The notes: generated from the letters alone by a model not told the origin. DNA of 64,000 bases from Skeletonema tropicum (GCA_037178625.1 CM074130.1:3472001-3536000); one strand, 5' to 3'. Positions 42,223 to 54,495 are shown, counted from the first letter of the stretch. Translations and numbers: made by a program.

Positions 42223-45200
42223 TTAACCATTATTCTTCCACGACGCCTTTCTCTCCTGCGCTTCGATCTCAGCATGTATTTGCGACTGTGTCGGGAAGAA
42301 AATATTACTGAACACCTTTCCTGTAACATCGAAGATAATCGCAATCGTAGGAGTCAAAATAGACACAACCCATGTGATTGACCTCATATTGAAAAGATGT
42401 TCCGTGACAAAAACAAACGGGAAGAAAGTAGATGGCCCCGATCTCCCAATCAGCTGTAAAATCAATGAAGCGAACCGTTGTAAGTCAATGATCAAGGCAG
42501 CATGCAACACGGCGAAACGAGCGATCGGCACTTACTTGATACATATACAAAAACCAGATATAAAAGAGGACGGAAAACCAAGTTACTGAGACCCAAGTGT
42601 AGCCCATTCGACTCGGCCATCCTTCACCCTTACCCTTCTTACATGTGAAGGTAGGGAATTCTCCATTGATGAAAGATCGCGTTTCAAGCAAAGCCTGTGA
42701 TGCACAGAGGTATACAGAGTGAGTCAGACTAAACTTTACTCGAATCAACCCCAAAGCACACTTCTACTCACCTTGAGTGTGACGATGTAAACCAAGTTGC
42801 CGAAAATGGTAGTTCCGAAAATCTTGATGCCGCCGCCTTCGCCATCACCAACACTTCGTCGAGAGCTGAAGTTTCCCATTAGCCCCTTGTATGCCGATGT
42901 CACACCTCCGCCAAGCTGCAATGTCGGAGCCGTAAAATGATATACTGTAAAAACATGGACTGCACATATAATAATCCACCGAAAAAATGTCCGCATTGAC
43001 ATGTACTCTTTGCGTGGTCCAGATTGATACACTTCAGGATTGCGCATAACATATTCTCTTGACAAATCGCGGTCGAAAATTGCCATGAAGAGAGCCGGCA
43101 TACTCGCACCTACGAAGTTGAATACCGACAGCACCCAATTATCATAAAGCGTCGTCCCACTATGCAAACATTTCACTGAAAACACCATCATTGAAGACAC
43201 GAGCGCTGCATTTTTATAGAAGAAGAAAAGTACAACCTTGCTCATTCTCATGAAATTCCACCTGCCATGAACTAGCAGAAGAGTCTCAAGGTATCGAAAT
43301 TGAGCAATAGCAAAATCTGACGAATTCACAGCTTGCTGACCTTCAAGCCCAGATATGCCTATGCCAACGTGAGCTTCTTGGATCATCCCGACATCATTTG
43401 CACCATCTCCGATAGCTAGTGTAGTTGGAGTCGGTTCAACATACTTCCTAACCATTTTGAGTAGCAGCGCTTTTTGAATAGGACTCACGCGACAAGCAAT
43501 GACAGACTCAGAGCAACTTGCTACAGCAAAAAGCATTTCTTCTAGGACAGGGTCACCAAGAATGTGTTTAAGCGCAGCTCCTTCCACGATCAGACCTCTT
43601 TTAACTGACTTCGGATCAAAAAGAGTTTGATTTGCAGGAGAGCCTGGTTCTTTCACACCCAACATTTTCTTGATCTCCTCCTTCCCAGCTTGATCTTCTA
43701 CATCCAGCGCAAGCGCATCTTTATAATCATCACTCAGGTGCTTTACTAGCTGTCCGTTCCGCACATCTGTATCCACTGCGAATAAGCGCTCAAAAATACT
43801 TCTTCTGCGATTATCAAACTTTGTCGTTGAGCTCGTAGGGATATAGCTTCGCATTGACAGCGCCTCTTCATCAAATATTTTTTCATTGCCTAAAGCCAGC
43901 TTTTGAATAGTTGAGGGTGAGGGTAAATTTCCAGAAGACTTTTCCCCACCACGACTCTGGAGAGATTCGCGAACGGATTTTGCTGATTTCGCTCGTTCAA
44001 ATACAGCAGGCGGATCATCTGACACCACTGATGTTTCATCATTATCATCTCCTCTCTTCAGATGAGCATTGTTTGGATCACTCCAAAACTCTTTGATAAT
44101 TTCACGTGCGAGTTCACGTACTTTTCGTCGCTGAACTTTGGGATCTGCTTTCCTCTTGTCAGCTAGTTTTTGCTCGTCGAGATCTTCCATTTCGAATCTG
44201 TAATTTTCCTTCGAAAGCCACATTTTCTTGACTTGCGTTAGATAGAACCTGTTCCATGCAAGAGAACACTTTCTGTTCCATATACCAAGCACAGCACAAC
44301 AACGTAGGATTGATTTCAAGATGGATCCTTGGGATTCGTCAAGAGCTGAAGATTGGTAAGAAGGCAAGTTACCAATTTTGATGTGTCTCATGAGCTCCAT
44401 CGCAATGAGAGTTTTTACTTGTTGCGCAGGACCATCCACCACTTCAGTCAAGTGCATTTTTGGCGTCAAAACTTTTGTCGAGTACCCGATTTCGATTGCA
44501 GTCTCCCGCTTATCTCCGGTTAGGACCCATAGTTTAATACCCGCCTTTCCGAGGTTTGATATTGTTTCTGGAACTCCATCTTGTAGCTTGTCCTCTATCG
44601 CAGTGGCGCCTACTATATGAAGCCCCGTTTCCACTTCATAAGCCACATCAGTCAGTTTTTTGTCTCGATTTTCTATTGAGGTAGCAGCTTCTTTGAACTT
44701 AGACAGCCATTCTTCTGTTTTCTCTTCAGTCATAATCTTCACCCCGAGAACGAGAGTCCGCAGCCCTTCGGAGGCGAATTCTAGGAAAACGAAAAATCAA
44801 GGTTGTTAGCATGATGAATGAACACGTGAGGTATGATGATATCATTAGTTGATCTTGCCACAACTTACCACCCAAATGAGCTTGGACACCAAGGAGAGAC
44901 GAAAACTCGGCCTTTTGGACCTCAGATTCTGACTCTACATCCGAAGTCCCGAGGCCTTCCAGCATATCAATTCCTTCGCAAACTCCATCTAGCATCATCG
45001 CCGAATCAGCTCCCTTGCAGAGCAACATCGGCACAGATCCAAGTTCTGGTGGCGACCGAACTAGCACGGACATACGCTTTCGGTCGGAGTCAAATTTGTT
45101 CACTGCTAGAATAGTCCACGTTTCCTTGCGAGGTGAACAATGCTGATCAACAGTGAAGTCATTGTCTTCAATACCGTTAATTGCAGTCTTTCCAGCAAGT

Positions 45201-47566
45201 ACCCTGGCTGTTAATGTACCATTTTTCATTCCCTCAGTAACATCTTCATCCTCTAAAAGCGATGGACACGAGCTTAAAATGTGCACACCAGAAGAATCCC
45301 TCCCAAGGAGCTGAAATCCAAATTCATTACTCGCCGCAGCAACAAGCGCGCCTTCATCTGGACTCTCAGCTTGGTATACAAATCCTTCTGGCGAACCATC
45401 CTTCTTTTCCTTTTTTCGACGTTTGTTCTTGGCTTTATTTCTCTTGATGGGAGTCAACATTGACAGCGCGCTTACATTCGACTCTGTCTTCTGTACCCCA
45501 TTCAACGCGTCAGTGGATTGATTGACTTCAGGAGCCTGGTCTTTCTCGACAACTACTGTATGGCAGATGCTCATGACACGAAGAAACATCTCTGCATTGA
45601 AGGTTAATTTTTCACTCAAATATTGGTCTTCTGTCGAGTCAACGGAAGAACCGGCAGCAAGCAAACGCTTTAACGGCCGTGCTGTTTCGAATTCTGCATC
45701 TTCGATCTCCTCATTCTCATCAATTGTAGGTTGAGGCGCAGCCTTCGAGACGGGCATTCCAAAAATATTACCATCAACTGAGCACCGTTTGAACTCCATA
45801 ACATTGCAAGTCAAAGTCCCCGTTTTATCTGAGAAGATGTATTCAACAAGACCAAGGTCCGTGACGATTGTGCTCCTAGCCGACGCTGGAGTATCGGTCT
45901 CCGCATGATACATATTCAGATCCCAGCCGATGTATAACATCATCATGATGGTAACCAACTCTACGGTCACGTATAAACTTAGAGGGACGAAATTAGACAA
46001 CATAGTGACGAACATGAAAATGTTCTGGACGTAGTTGGGTATCGAAGTTTGCCATTTAGGTGGAGCGAAGTTGGAGGCTTCCCCCAAATTGAAGTAAGGC
46101 CATGGCACGGATGGATCTGTACTATAGCCCGCATACCACAATGTCTGCATTTTCTTTTGATTCATCACAGTTGCCAAAACTCCCAATGTGCACACACTTG
46201 CAATCATAATGACCAGGACCAAAAGGACGAAGCGGTTGATCAGCAAATCCAACTGGCTGAATTTGGATGGGGTGGCGACGGAGTTCATTACCAGTTTCGT
46301 ATCAGCACCAGTGAAGCAAGCGACACCAACAACCCATTCCGTATTCCGCAACACAGCACCCCGAAGTAACACATTTTCGGCACCAAGGGGTGCACTTTCA
46401 CTGCGAGAATCTGCCGAGTGCGGAGGTAAAGTCAACTTTCCAGAATAATTGTTCACATGCGTGTTGGGCGGTTCAGACGTTAGCGTGGTGACATAAGACA
46501 CTTCCCCTCCCTCTCTTAGTGCCGCCATCGCTTTTTTATTCTCGTCACGTCTCCGCCCTCTAAACATAAACTGGAGCACTCTGGACGAAACACTTTCTGC
46601 AAGGCTTTTGCTACTGTTCAGATTGCCACCTCTGGGTAATTCATCTGCATTCTTTGGATTGAGCACGGCACCAACACCATCTACGTGACCAAGGAGAGAC
46701 ATATTAGCAATCCTTTGCACCGCATGCTTGAGTGATTCAGGTCCATTGTCACCATCGAACAAAGAATCACATGATGCAGACGCCAGCGCACCTGGTCCCT
46801 GAGCAGGAAGGTGAGGACTATTCCGCAACTTCAAATTAGTTTCACCATCAATTGAACTAGTTTCAACATAGGCATTCCCACCATCATTTGCACTAGCCAA
46901 AAGAATCAAATCTGCTGGGATCATTTCTCGATTACGGACAAAGACAATATCGCCTGTCAATATGTTCATGCGATTGACAGATTCAAACGCAATAGGAACA
47001 ACATCAGTCCCAACTCTGACCTCCAAATCATTCCCCTTATTAGCGTTCAGATCTCTTTTGCGCTTCTTCCTCCTATTTTTCCGATCATTGCTATCAATAT
47101 CCGCCGCCCGACGCAACACTACGCAAGGGTAGTTATTCGTCGTCTTATCACTCATGTGCCGGCGTAAATCTGTGTAACCTTCTTGAGCCAACGAGACAGA
47201 AACGACAAAGGCGAGCGGACCAAGCGTCGTCCAGGGATTGACAGAGGAATAAAACAAGTCCGAGTAATACCCCACGAACATGAGAAATCCAACGAATAGA
47301 AAGTAGATGTTTCCGTTTCGACGAAATTGTTCTCGAATTGCCTATGATAATGGTGGGCAGATGTGTTGGTATACTTAGACTTAGATAGTCTAGTAGAAAT
47401 GATTTTGCAAAATTAAGGGCGCGGTACTTACCAAAGGGAGGAACGATATCAACGAATACTTGGATGTCTTGACACTATTGTCCGCAAAGGGGGGATGTCG
47501 CTCTTGTCGACCGAAGTCTATCATTCTTGATTCCTCCCCATCGACATCCTTTTTATGAAGACCCAT
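42223..47566 (-). CDS. P4-type ATPase (phospholipid flippase)
   Basis: I infer five exons: 47566-47432, 47341-44869, 44780-42772, 42694-42536 and 42453-42223. The four introns are 77-90 nt (GTAAGT or GTGAGT donors) and each junction restores a P4 motif: SLISFLPL|AIREQFRRNGN, GVQAHLG|EFASEGLRTL, IVTLK|ALLETRSF. The product has 1,668 residues, long for P4-ATPases (about 1,100-1,300), because of insertions in the nucleotide-binding domain and around 980-1150. Visible motifs are GETNLKLR, the phosphorylation site SDKTGTLTCNVMEF (about 549), the nucleotide-binding CHTVVVE and PDEGALV, and the hinge GDGANDVGMIQEAHVGIGI (about 1326). Flippases move aminophospholipids to the cytosolic leaflet, usually with a CDC50 partner that is not in this window. 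The stop is 66 bp from the kinase stop (convergent). Confidence 0.93.
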
Positions 47567-48156
47567 TTTGTTGTCCACCTAAACAGTGGCTGTGTATTTT
47601 TTTGTGACGGCCAATGCCACTATGTTACCGCAAATCCTCCTCAATCTCAGGCGAAATGAACTCCCTCGGATCTACCAACTCGAGAGGAAAGATACAGCGG
47701 TCTCGTCTTGGTGCAATCTACTCGATAATGCTATTACGTCGCGGTCGGTGGAGGGAAGTTGTCGACATGTAGTAGTACTTATTGTATGCCCCATGCTCAT
47801 GCCCCGCTTCATTCTTCCTTCTTCGTCATTTTTCAAATCATTTTCTCTTTTTTGCGTTTTTGAGTGGCGGTTCCCGTGGGCGGCCGGAGATATGCCAAGC
47901 CCACGTCCAAGGGGACAGCAGCAGCCCACTTTGGCGACAAAGAAGACATTCAAAACCGAGTGACTCACATGAAAATATCTGTTAACATGGGAAATAGTAC
48001 AAGCTCTTGTGCATTCTCTTGTCTTCTTTCACATTTTCTTGTAGCACCGACTCTTTTGAATCAAGCCACATGTCCTTACAAAAGTATTTCTTACTCCAAA
48101 CGGCGAGCCTCATAAGTAGCAACTCTACCAAAGACTACAACCGAAGCAGCCTCAAC
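47567..48156. promoter_or_regulatory. divergent intergenic region
   Basis: This 590-bp spacer lies between the flippase (leftward) and the LRR gene (rightward). Several overlapping short open stretches occur, none with recognisable protein sequence. It should include both promoters. The open frame continues upstream of the LRR ATG but without a signal peptide. Confidence 0.35.
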
Positions 48157-49574
48157 ATGTTCATCAAAAGTGTTAGTGCTATCCTCCTTTTACTGACTGG
48201 CAATGGAACTAATGCCATTCGCCATCGTAAACACTTGAGCTTTCTAGATCCTGAAGTAGATGAGAAAGAAATGGAGGTCTTGTTGCGTACAAAGATGAAG
48301 AAGCTAAGAATGTCAATGGTGATGACATCGCCAAGCACATATGCTACAGAAGCATTGCCAACGTTTGCCTCCATCACTTCAGCTTCACAATCTTCTGCCG
48401 CTACTGCTTCCACAGCCACAGCTTCATCTCCACCAACTCCTGCCACTACAGTTTCCACAGCTTCAGCTTCACCATCTTCTGCCACTACTGCTTCCACCTC
48501 TCCAGCTTTACCAACTCCTGCCAAGACTTCTTTAGCATGCAACCTTTCTCCACAAGAACGTGCAACCAAGTTCCGTCAAATGGCTATCCAAATGGCAGGT
48601 ACATCCGCTGCAACACTCAACAACGAAAACTCTCCGCAGGCAAAAGCGCTCGAATGGATCTCTCACATGGATCAAATGTCTCCTCCTCTTTGTCCTAGCG
48701 CTGAGCAAGAAGCACTTCAACGTTACATTATGGCTGCCTTTTACTTTGCCACAGGAGGCGGCAAGTGGAAAGAGTGCAAAGCTCCTACCGACTCATCGCC
48801 TGCGGCTATTGCTGCGGCGAACCAAAACTGCAGCATCGAAGCGACAAAGTACCAAATGGGCGACCGTCAGTATGGTACAGATGCTTGGTTGACGCCTAAA
48901 TCTATCTGCGACTGGGCTGGTCTTACGTGCCACATCGATGATGAGAGGAGGGGCACTCTTGACCAGATTGATTTTGAAGACAACAACTTGTCTGGAACAT
49001 TGATAGATGAAATTGGTCTACTGAAGAATCTTAGATTCCTCATTCTTGAGCAAGGATCTATCGAAGGAGAGATTCCAGAATCAATTGGAAACCTCCCACT
49101 TCTCATCTTAGACTTGGACTTTAACAGGTTGATTGGTCAGATCCCCCCATCTCTGTACAATGTGAAATCTCTTCTGCAGCTTGACTTGAATGACAATCAG
49201 ATGACTGGTCAATTGAAATCAGATGTTGGGAATTGGCAGAATATGACGTATTTGCAGCTCAATCACAACACATTCACTGGAATCATTCCTTCTGAGCTTG
49301 GAAAATTGAAAAAACTTCGTGAGTACTTCTATTCGTAAGACCTTCCTTTCACGGCCAGCCTCACTTTCTTTACTAACAATACAACTCTTTTGTCTCCTGA
49401 AACACACCAGATAGCGCACTCTTCCACGGCAATGGGTTCATTGGAAGTATGCCTCAATCAGTATGCAATAACCGTATCGCAGAGGGCGGAAAGCTCTCGA
49501 CTTTGGAAGCAGACTGTGCTGGACAAAGTCCTCAGGTTGCTTGTGATGCAGGATGTTGCACTGCCTGCTACTAG
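48157..49574 (+). CDS. secreted leucine-rich-repeat protein with Ala/Ser/Thr stalk
   Basis: There are two exons, 48157-49318 and 49411-49574, with a 92-nt intron (GTGAGT…CACCAG) splitting a His codon. The joined protein has 441 residues. The ATG at 48157 starts a signal peptide (FIKSVSAILLLLTGNGTNA). A low-complexity Ala/Ser/Thr/Pro stretch lies at about 60-125. From about 240, an LRR N-cap (ICDWAGLTCHIDDE) leads into five to six plant-type LRRs of about 24 residues (LSGTLIDEIGLLKNL, IEGEIPESIGNLPLL, IGQIPPSLYNVKSL, MTGQLKSDVGNWQNM, FTGIIPSELGKLKKL). Exon 2 adds GFIGSMPQSVCN and a Cys-rich cap ending CDAGCCTACY. Such proteins are common in diatoms, and their ligands are unknown. There is no C-terminal anchor, so secretion is likely. 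Confidence 0.82.
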
Positions 49575-50140
49575 TACAGTGAGTAGTGAGATGCAACCTG
49601 AAATCGGTGATAGTGTGTAGAACCGAGATGGCAAACTGAAATCGGTGATAATGTAGTGTTTAACCTCACACGAGGACTTGTTTTGTTTGACGAATGCTTT
49701 GTAACTTGTAACGAAATTGATGTTAAAAGAGTTGAATGCTCCATCTCTCTATCGCATAGCTCGCCTGCCAACAAGTGCAATCGCATCAAGAGAGTCGAGC
49801 TAGATAATATGGCGTTGTATGTGTTTCCTCTTTGTCCCCTTTTCGTGCAGAATCTTTGATCTCTTTGGATCTTGGATTTTGCACTTCCAACTCCCATCAA
49901 CTTTCATGTGATGATTTATCTAAAATGAATGTTCAAAACGCATACGATTCAATCGACCACACCGCTTTGGAAATTGTGGCTTTGGTTGGCGGATCTTGAA
50001 CCAATACGCCTCTTTCCATCCTGAGGTTCTTGGACAGTAGTTGATAGCGGTGCTGCTGTAAGCAAGCTTACATTGACCAAGAAAGAGGTCTACTAATTCT
50101 ATATTCAAGAGAGTTCCTATCTACTGCCCCTACAATATTA
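49575..50140. other. intergenic with a short tandem repeat
   Basis: Two near-copies of an approximately 36-bp unit (…aacctgaaatcggtgatagtgtag / …aaactgaaatcggtgataatgtag, about 49588-49655) follow the LRR stop. The rest is non-coding by inspection; it should hold the promoter of the next Nudix gene. Confidence 0.45.
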
Positions 50141-51217
50141 ATGGCACCATTGCCTTCAAATGCATTCTCGCTGGCAGCGATTGTGAGATCTTCTAAATCT
50201 CAAACCCAATCACAACATCAGGAAAAAGAGCAGCAGTATGTCTTGGTACACGAGCGATTTCCAAGAGGATGGTGGCTTCCTGGAGGCGGAATAGAGCATA
50301 AAGATTCCACACCAATTGATGCTGCTGTTCGCGAAACGATAGAGGAGGCAGCGTTACCACATTGTAGAAATTTGCCGGTTATGACCCACCTACTTTCTTT
50401 AGAACAAACACCAGGGCGCATACGATTCATATTTCGGGGAGAGTGGTGCGATGATGATGAACAAAGTATTCTGAAGTGCCCCCCTGGAGACGGCGACTCT
50501 ATCGAGGCGAAATGGGTAACTTGGGACGAAGTAAACAACTTCAAACGAAGAAGAAAGCACATCCCACGAGAGCAGTGGTTAGATGACAGCAGCGATGATC
50601 CTCATCCACTGTCTTCCAGGACGTCAGTAAATCACCCTTGGCTCAGAGCGCATGAGCCACTCACTTTCTTCGGAATGCTGGAGCAATCTCTGAAACAAAA
50701 TAACACTATTCCTGGATTGAAAGTATGCCAGGATGGAGAAGGAGATGAAGTAGTTGGGGTATTCTTCAGTCGTCAATCTGTCGATAATGAAGCTCTTAAA
50801 ACTCTGACTATTCAAGGAAGAGCTGTATTTTTGATTCACCTCAAGTGTCACCTCATTGTCTTTGACAGCGAAAACAAACAATTTGCGTTGATGACGAAAT
50901 ATGTAGGTGACCAAAATGAAGAGACTCTCCGACAATTGGCTGATGAAATGTTATCACAATTCACATCTTTCACATCTAAAACAGGATTGCTGAGGGTAGA
51001 ATATATTGTTCATGAAAATGGAAGAGAGGCAACATTGACAGTCTTTCCTTATGTAATTACCTCTTCCAATCACGAATGTCATAATGATGTAAAGTGGTTT
51101 TCAAAAGATGAGTTGGTAGATTCGCTAGATCAACAATTAGCAGCGCAATTGTTGGCAGGGCAAGGTAATTTTGCTGATTTGAACATTCTTAGAGATACAG
51201 AATGTGAAATGTATTAA
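50141..51217 (+). CDS. Nudix-domain protein with a second, degenerate Nudix-like half
   Basis: This is a single-exon protein of 358 residues. Residues 10-165 are a Nudix domain: QYVLVHERFPRGWWLPGGGIE, then a box reading GGGIEHKDSTPIDAAVRETIEEA with the REx2EE core intact but Ser at the usual Glu position and Ala for the late Gly. WVTWDEVNNF closes the fold. Residues about 195-345 repeat the overall pattern (GRAVFLIHLKCHLIVFDSENKQFALMTKY, VEYIVHENGREATLTVFPYV, DVKWFSKDELVDSL) but have no Nudix box, suggesting a tandem duplication with a decayed catalytic half. Likely a diphosphatase with a regulatory or dimerisation copy; substrate unknown. It is convergent with the DeSI-like gene, 24 bp apart. 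Confidence 0.72.
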   Translation: MAPLPSNAFSLAAIVRSSKSQTQSQHQEKEQQYVLVHERFPRGWWLPGGGIEHKDSTPIDAAVRETIEEAALPHCRNLPVMTHLLSLEQTPGRIRFIFRGEWCDDDEQSILKCPPGDGDSIEAKWVTWDEVNNFKRRRKHIPREQWLDDSSDDPHPLSSRTSVNHPWLRAHEPLTFFGMLEQSLKQNNTIPGLKVCQDGEGDEVVGVFFSRQSVDNEALKTLTIQGRAVFLIHLKCHLIVFDSENKQFALMTKYVGDQNEETLRQLADEMLSQFTSFTSKTGLLRVEYIVHENGREATLTVFPYVITSSNHECHNDVKWFSKDELVDSLDQQLAAQLLAGQGNFADLNILRDTECEMY

Positions 51218-51241
51218 ATTATGTAGTGCGTCATTATCACA

Positions 51242-51829
51242 TCATTTAGTTGATTTGCCCTTCAGCTTGGCAAGAACCTCCCTTTGCTTTGCCGTCAGTT
51301 CTTTTTTCTTCGACCTGTCAACACTGGATGGAGCTTTCTTAACAGCAGATGTAATTCCCCACCCAACCTTTTTGTCGCAGTCCAAAGCATGGCGTGCCTC
51401 TGCTATCACATCACATGCTAATTCACTATCTCGACCCATTCCAGAAGATGTAGTTTTTGCTAAACGATTGACCCATTTTGGAAACTTTTCTAGGCGCACA
51501 TTAGTATCTCCCCCTTCTAAAAGTTCATCAGCTAAAATGAGTGCAGTGGCAAATGTTTCACTGAAGTGATTGCAGTTGCGATGAGCAAGGTGATAATTGT
51601 CACCACTGAACTTGCTCTCTCTGAGTTTTTGTATAATGGAATTTACTTCTTTTTGATTGCAAAACGTTTGTCCCAGTATGATAGATTCACGATACTGTCC
51701 ATTCCCTGGCACATAACGTCTTGACTCCGCTGAATCCCCTCCACCAGCTGGAGAGTTGGTTCGAGAAATACCGAGGGTAGACCCGAACTGGTAGCGGAAG
51801 CCACCAACATCAACGCTGGTGTGATACAT
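51242..51829 (-). CDS. DeSI/PPPDE-family deSUMOylating isopeptidase-like protein (5' end uncertain)
   Basis: From the first ATG (51829) 195 residues are encoded. The PPPDE fold is clear: YHTSVDVGGFRYQFG holds the catalytic His, and FSGDNYHLAHRNCNHFSETFATALI holds the catalytic Cys (about 101). The frame stays open upstream and encodes LLEPLGLG directly before this Met, a segment conserved in the family, so the true start lies upstream, perhaps in another exon. No good acceptor or ATG is visible there; the upstream DNA is a GAC/GTC-rich low-complexity tract overlapping the transposase remnant on the other strand. The C-terminus is Lys-rich (REVLAKLKGKSTK). DeSI enzymes remove SUMO or other small modifiers; specificity is unknown. 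Confidence 0.75.
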   Translation of the reverse strand: MYHTSVDVGGFRYQFGSTLGISRTNSPAGGGDSAESRRYVPGNGQYRESIILGQTFCNQKEVNSIIQKLRESKFSGDNYHLAHRNCNHFSETFATALILADELLEGGDTNVRLEKFPKWVNRLAKTTSSGMGRDSELACDVIAEARHALDCDKKVGWGITSAVKKAPSSVDRSKKKELTAKQREVLAKLKGKSTK

Positions 51830-52017
51830 GCCGAGTCCAAGCGGTTCGAGAAGACCAGCATAATCAAGTTGACGACGAAGATGAAGACGAAGACGACGAC
51901 AATAACAACAGCAGTGGCGATATAGACGGCGATAACAGCAGCAACAACCAGACTCCGAATATTATATGGCAGTCACCTGAAGCAGCAGCTCTCTTCGGAT
52001 TTGAAGAAGGTGCCGAT

Positions 52018-53218
52018 GTGTACAACGGACTAGTGCAATTGGTTGAATCACTTACACTGGTGGGGCAATCAGCAAATGGATACGAAGAAGCAGGCGTCAT
52101 TGACTTGCACGAAGATAGTAAATTGACAAAGCATGCCTTATTTGACTTACGCAATAAATGTTTATACCTCAGGGTTGCGTATTCAATAGCACTTGCCGAG
52201 TATCGAGTTGGGTTTCCATTCCAAGCTTGTTGCGACAAAGCGGCAAGGCTGCTCAATGATTTAACACTGTTCAATGCAGCAACTGGTAGGACAATCATGA
52301 ATGGAACCGTATCTTCCGCGTTAATCATCAATTTCCAAACCCAACCCCTACGTCGCCAATGGTATCAAACGAAAGCCTACACTATTGAGGTATTTCCGAC
52401 AGCAGCAGTAGATGTGTCAAACTTCATACTTGACCATCTGGAAAAAAATGGCGCAAGCGTCTAGTATTGATATCAAAATAACACCTACCACCAAAATGAT
52501 ATATGGATGGGAGGGCAAGGGTAAGGGACTTCTGCAGATTGCGTATGAACGTGGCTGGATCGATATAGCAACCTTCAGAAAGGGCAGCTACCAAGTGATG
52601 AAGTATGATGATGAGGGTAACTTGGTTCCTGAGCTTTCCCTCCGGCATTTGCTTGCAAACTGCACAGATTTTTTGTCTGAACAAAGCCAACTCGAATATG
52701 TTTGTGAATCTTTGGGAGTAAGAGCCTTGATTACAACAAAGTATCATGCTGAATACGCTGGTGAGGGTGTCGAATACTCTTGGGGGTTCTCCAAAGCTCT
52801 CTACCGAAGACATCCATTAGCTCAAAAGAAAACGACTGCTGATTTCCTTGCATTGGTCGACAAGTGTATTTCAAGAGAGGTTCTCACTGTGGATCTCATT
52901 CGTAAGTTCAGTGCCAGGGCAAGAGGTTACATGGAGACATATAAGATGTTGGAGATTGAGGCAAAGAATACCAAGGAGACAGAAGGTAATTCAAGTGAGG
53001 ATGCACCCATTCCGCACAAGAGAATTGAAACGCTGAAGAAGGTTTTGAAATGTCATCGTGCTGCTATTGACTTTGACAAATCTTTCATTATGAAAACTGT
53101 CTACGCAAAAGACTTTGATTTCAAGAATGATTTGCTCAAGAAGGAAGAGAAGCTCAACTTTAGTCTCAGAGTAAAACGAGAGAATACGAAGGTGGAAGCG
53201 ACGACAAAGAAGAAATAA
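52018..53218 (+). pseudogene. DDE transposase remnant with frameshift
   Basis: Two overlapping frames make up this gene. The first (52018-52464, open further left without an ATG) has a helical N-terminal region (CLYLRVAYSIALAEYRVG, CDKAARLLND). The second (52448 or earlier to 53218) carries the C-terminal part of a DDE-type transposase: KGLLQIAYERGWID, LANCTDFLSEQSQLE, LITTKYHAEYAGEGVEYSW, IRKFSARARGYMETYKML and KCHRAA. These align in order with the family pattern KGL-QIL-ERG, C-FL-Q---LE, FHCELNFIE-FW, IRRF---RYMDAYRKG, KSHR. The frame changes at an A7 run (52442-52448); losing one A would join them. The region that should hold the catalytic Asp residues is missing, so the copy is probably dead. 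Its left end overlaps the DeSI-like gene antisense. Confidence 0.6.
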
Positions 53219-53408
53219 ACATAGGACAATGTTCATTTATGTCTCTTGGGTGGAATATGGCATACGAGGCATTATTTACCATGGTCCGGTTGTTGTTCGC
53301 AATTGAGAAAGACGGAGGTAGAGTAGCTCCCCAGTTAAGGGGCTTTCAGTACGTTTGTACGTAGGAATAAAAATTCTGCGATTATCCGCCAAGATTTGCT
53401 AACAGCTG

Positions 53409-54495
53409 TATCGTTCGGGCGCGGCCGGCGCGAAAAAACGCCGATTTTCATACTTTAAGTATGATTTTTAATTTCACACCCTTATAACTTGACGATAACT
53501 CCGTTTTCAGAAGCAAATGAGGGCAGAATCGAAATCTACGGTGAATTTTACATAAGAAAAGACTATCACCACTTTATTTTTGACCGAATACAAATGAAAT
53601 AAAAGCACTTCAAAAAAAACTTACCACTTCATACTTAAAGTATGGTTCCTGTGTAGGTCCCTAAAGCAACCCCATGACTGGCTCATATGGCAATGAATAT
53701 TGCACGGGTCCAATCCCTAACCCTATTGCGATGACTGTTGGTCTTTGAACCATACGGATGGGCCTATTATTGACGTTGTGGTGGTCGAAATGAGACGAGG
53801 CGGGCGATATTTTGAACAAAAGATGTGCAGATGGATATGGTGGAGAATCGACCCATGAATTCCATCAATCACTAAACAAATGCACAGGACAACGGTGCTA
53901 TATATATGGAACGTGTCGGTGCTGAGGGAACGGGTGAGGGAGTGATAATATAGCGGTATTGATGGTGGCGGAGTGTTGGCGGATTTGGAGAATGAAAAAA
54001 ATATTTTTCAATGGCATAGTTGGATCAGGACAAGTATAGATGCCAGCATGTCGTACTTTAGCCGCAGTTTATTGATTATCATACATATGGAAGGACTACT
54101 GTGCATTATGAGGCGTCGGCTTACTGTATTACCTTCGGTTTAATACATGATATTGAGCGGCACATCGGTAGAAATGCACAAGATATGCCCTGTATATATC
54201 AGCGGAGGGGGCGTCGTGGGGGGGCAAATACAATACAACCAACGCATCGACGGTCGAGAACACACTATGGAGAACTCGTTTACTAAGTATAATACTGTAA
54301 CTCATTGTTTGATTATAGTTATAGGCGTAGTAGTGTAGCGGCTGTCATGGTGAGGGATGGTGGTGCTTCGCCGATGTCGTTACAAAAAAACAATTTTGCG
54401 TACTATTCCTACGTAGGACCCTAGTAGAGCGATCCATACTTAAAGAGGTCGACCATACTTAAAGTATGAATCGCTCCGGCCCCGCCAGAACGATA
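53409..54495. mobile_element. ~1.1-kb TIR element with CATACTTTAAGTATG palindromes (MITE-like)
   Basis: The left end tatcgttcgggcgcggccgg (53409) and the right end, read in reverse complement, tatcgttctggcggggccgg (54495) match with two substitutions. Both are followed inward by a GCGA and the palindrome catactttaagtatg (53449-53463 left, 54459-54473 right). A further palindrome lies at 53630-53644 and a half copy at 54436. Both outer ends begin with TA, consistent with a TA target duplication as in Tc1/mariner or related elements, though this is not proven. No transposase is seen inside; the interior is AT-rich and non-coding. Confidence 0.7.

Noticed and set aside
51864..52331. Leucine/Ser-rich open frame on the - strand
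   Set aside because: It is antisense to the transposase remnant and its Ser run comes from the GAC/GTC-rich tract.
53690..53720. tRNA-like T-arm (ggtccaatccc)
   Set aside because: No matching acceptor stem, D-arm or anticodon arm could be built around it.
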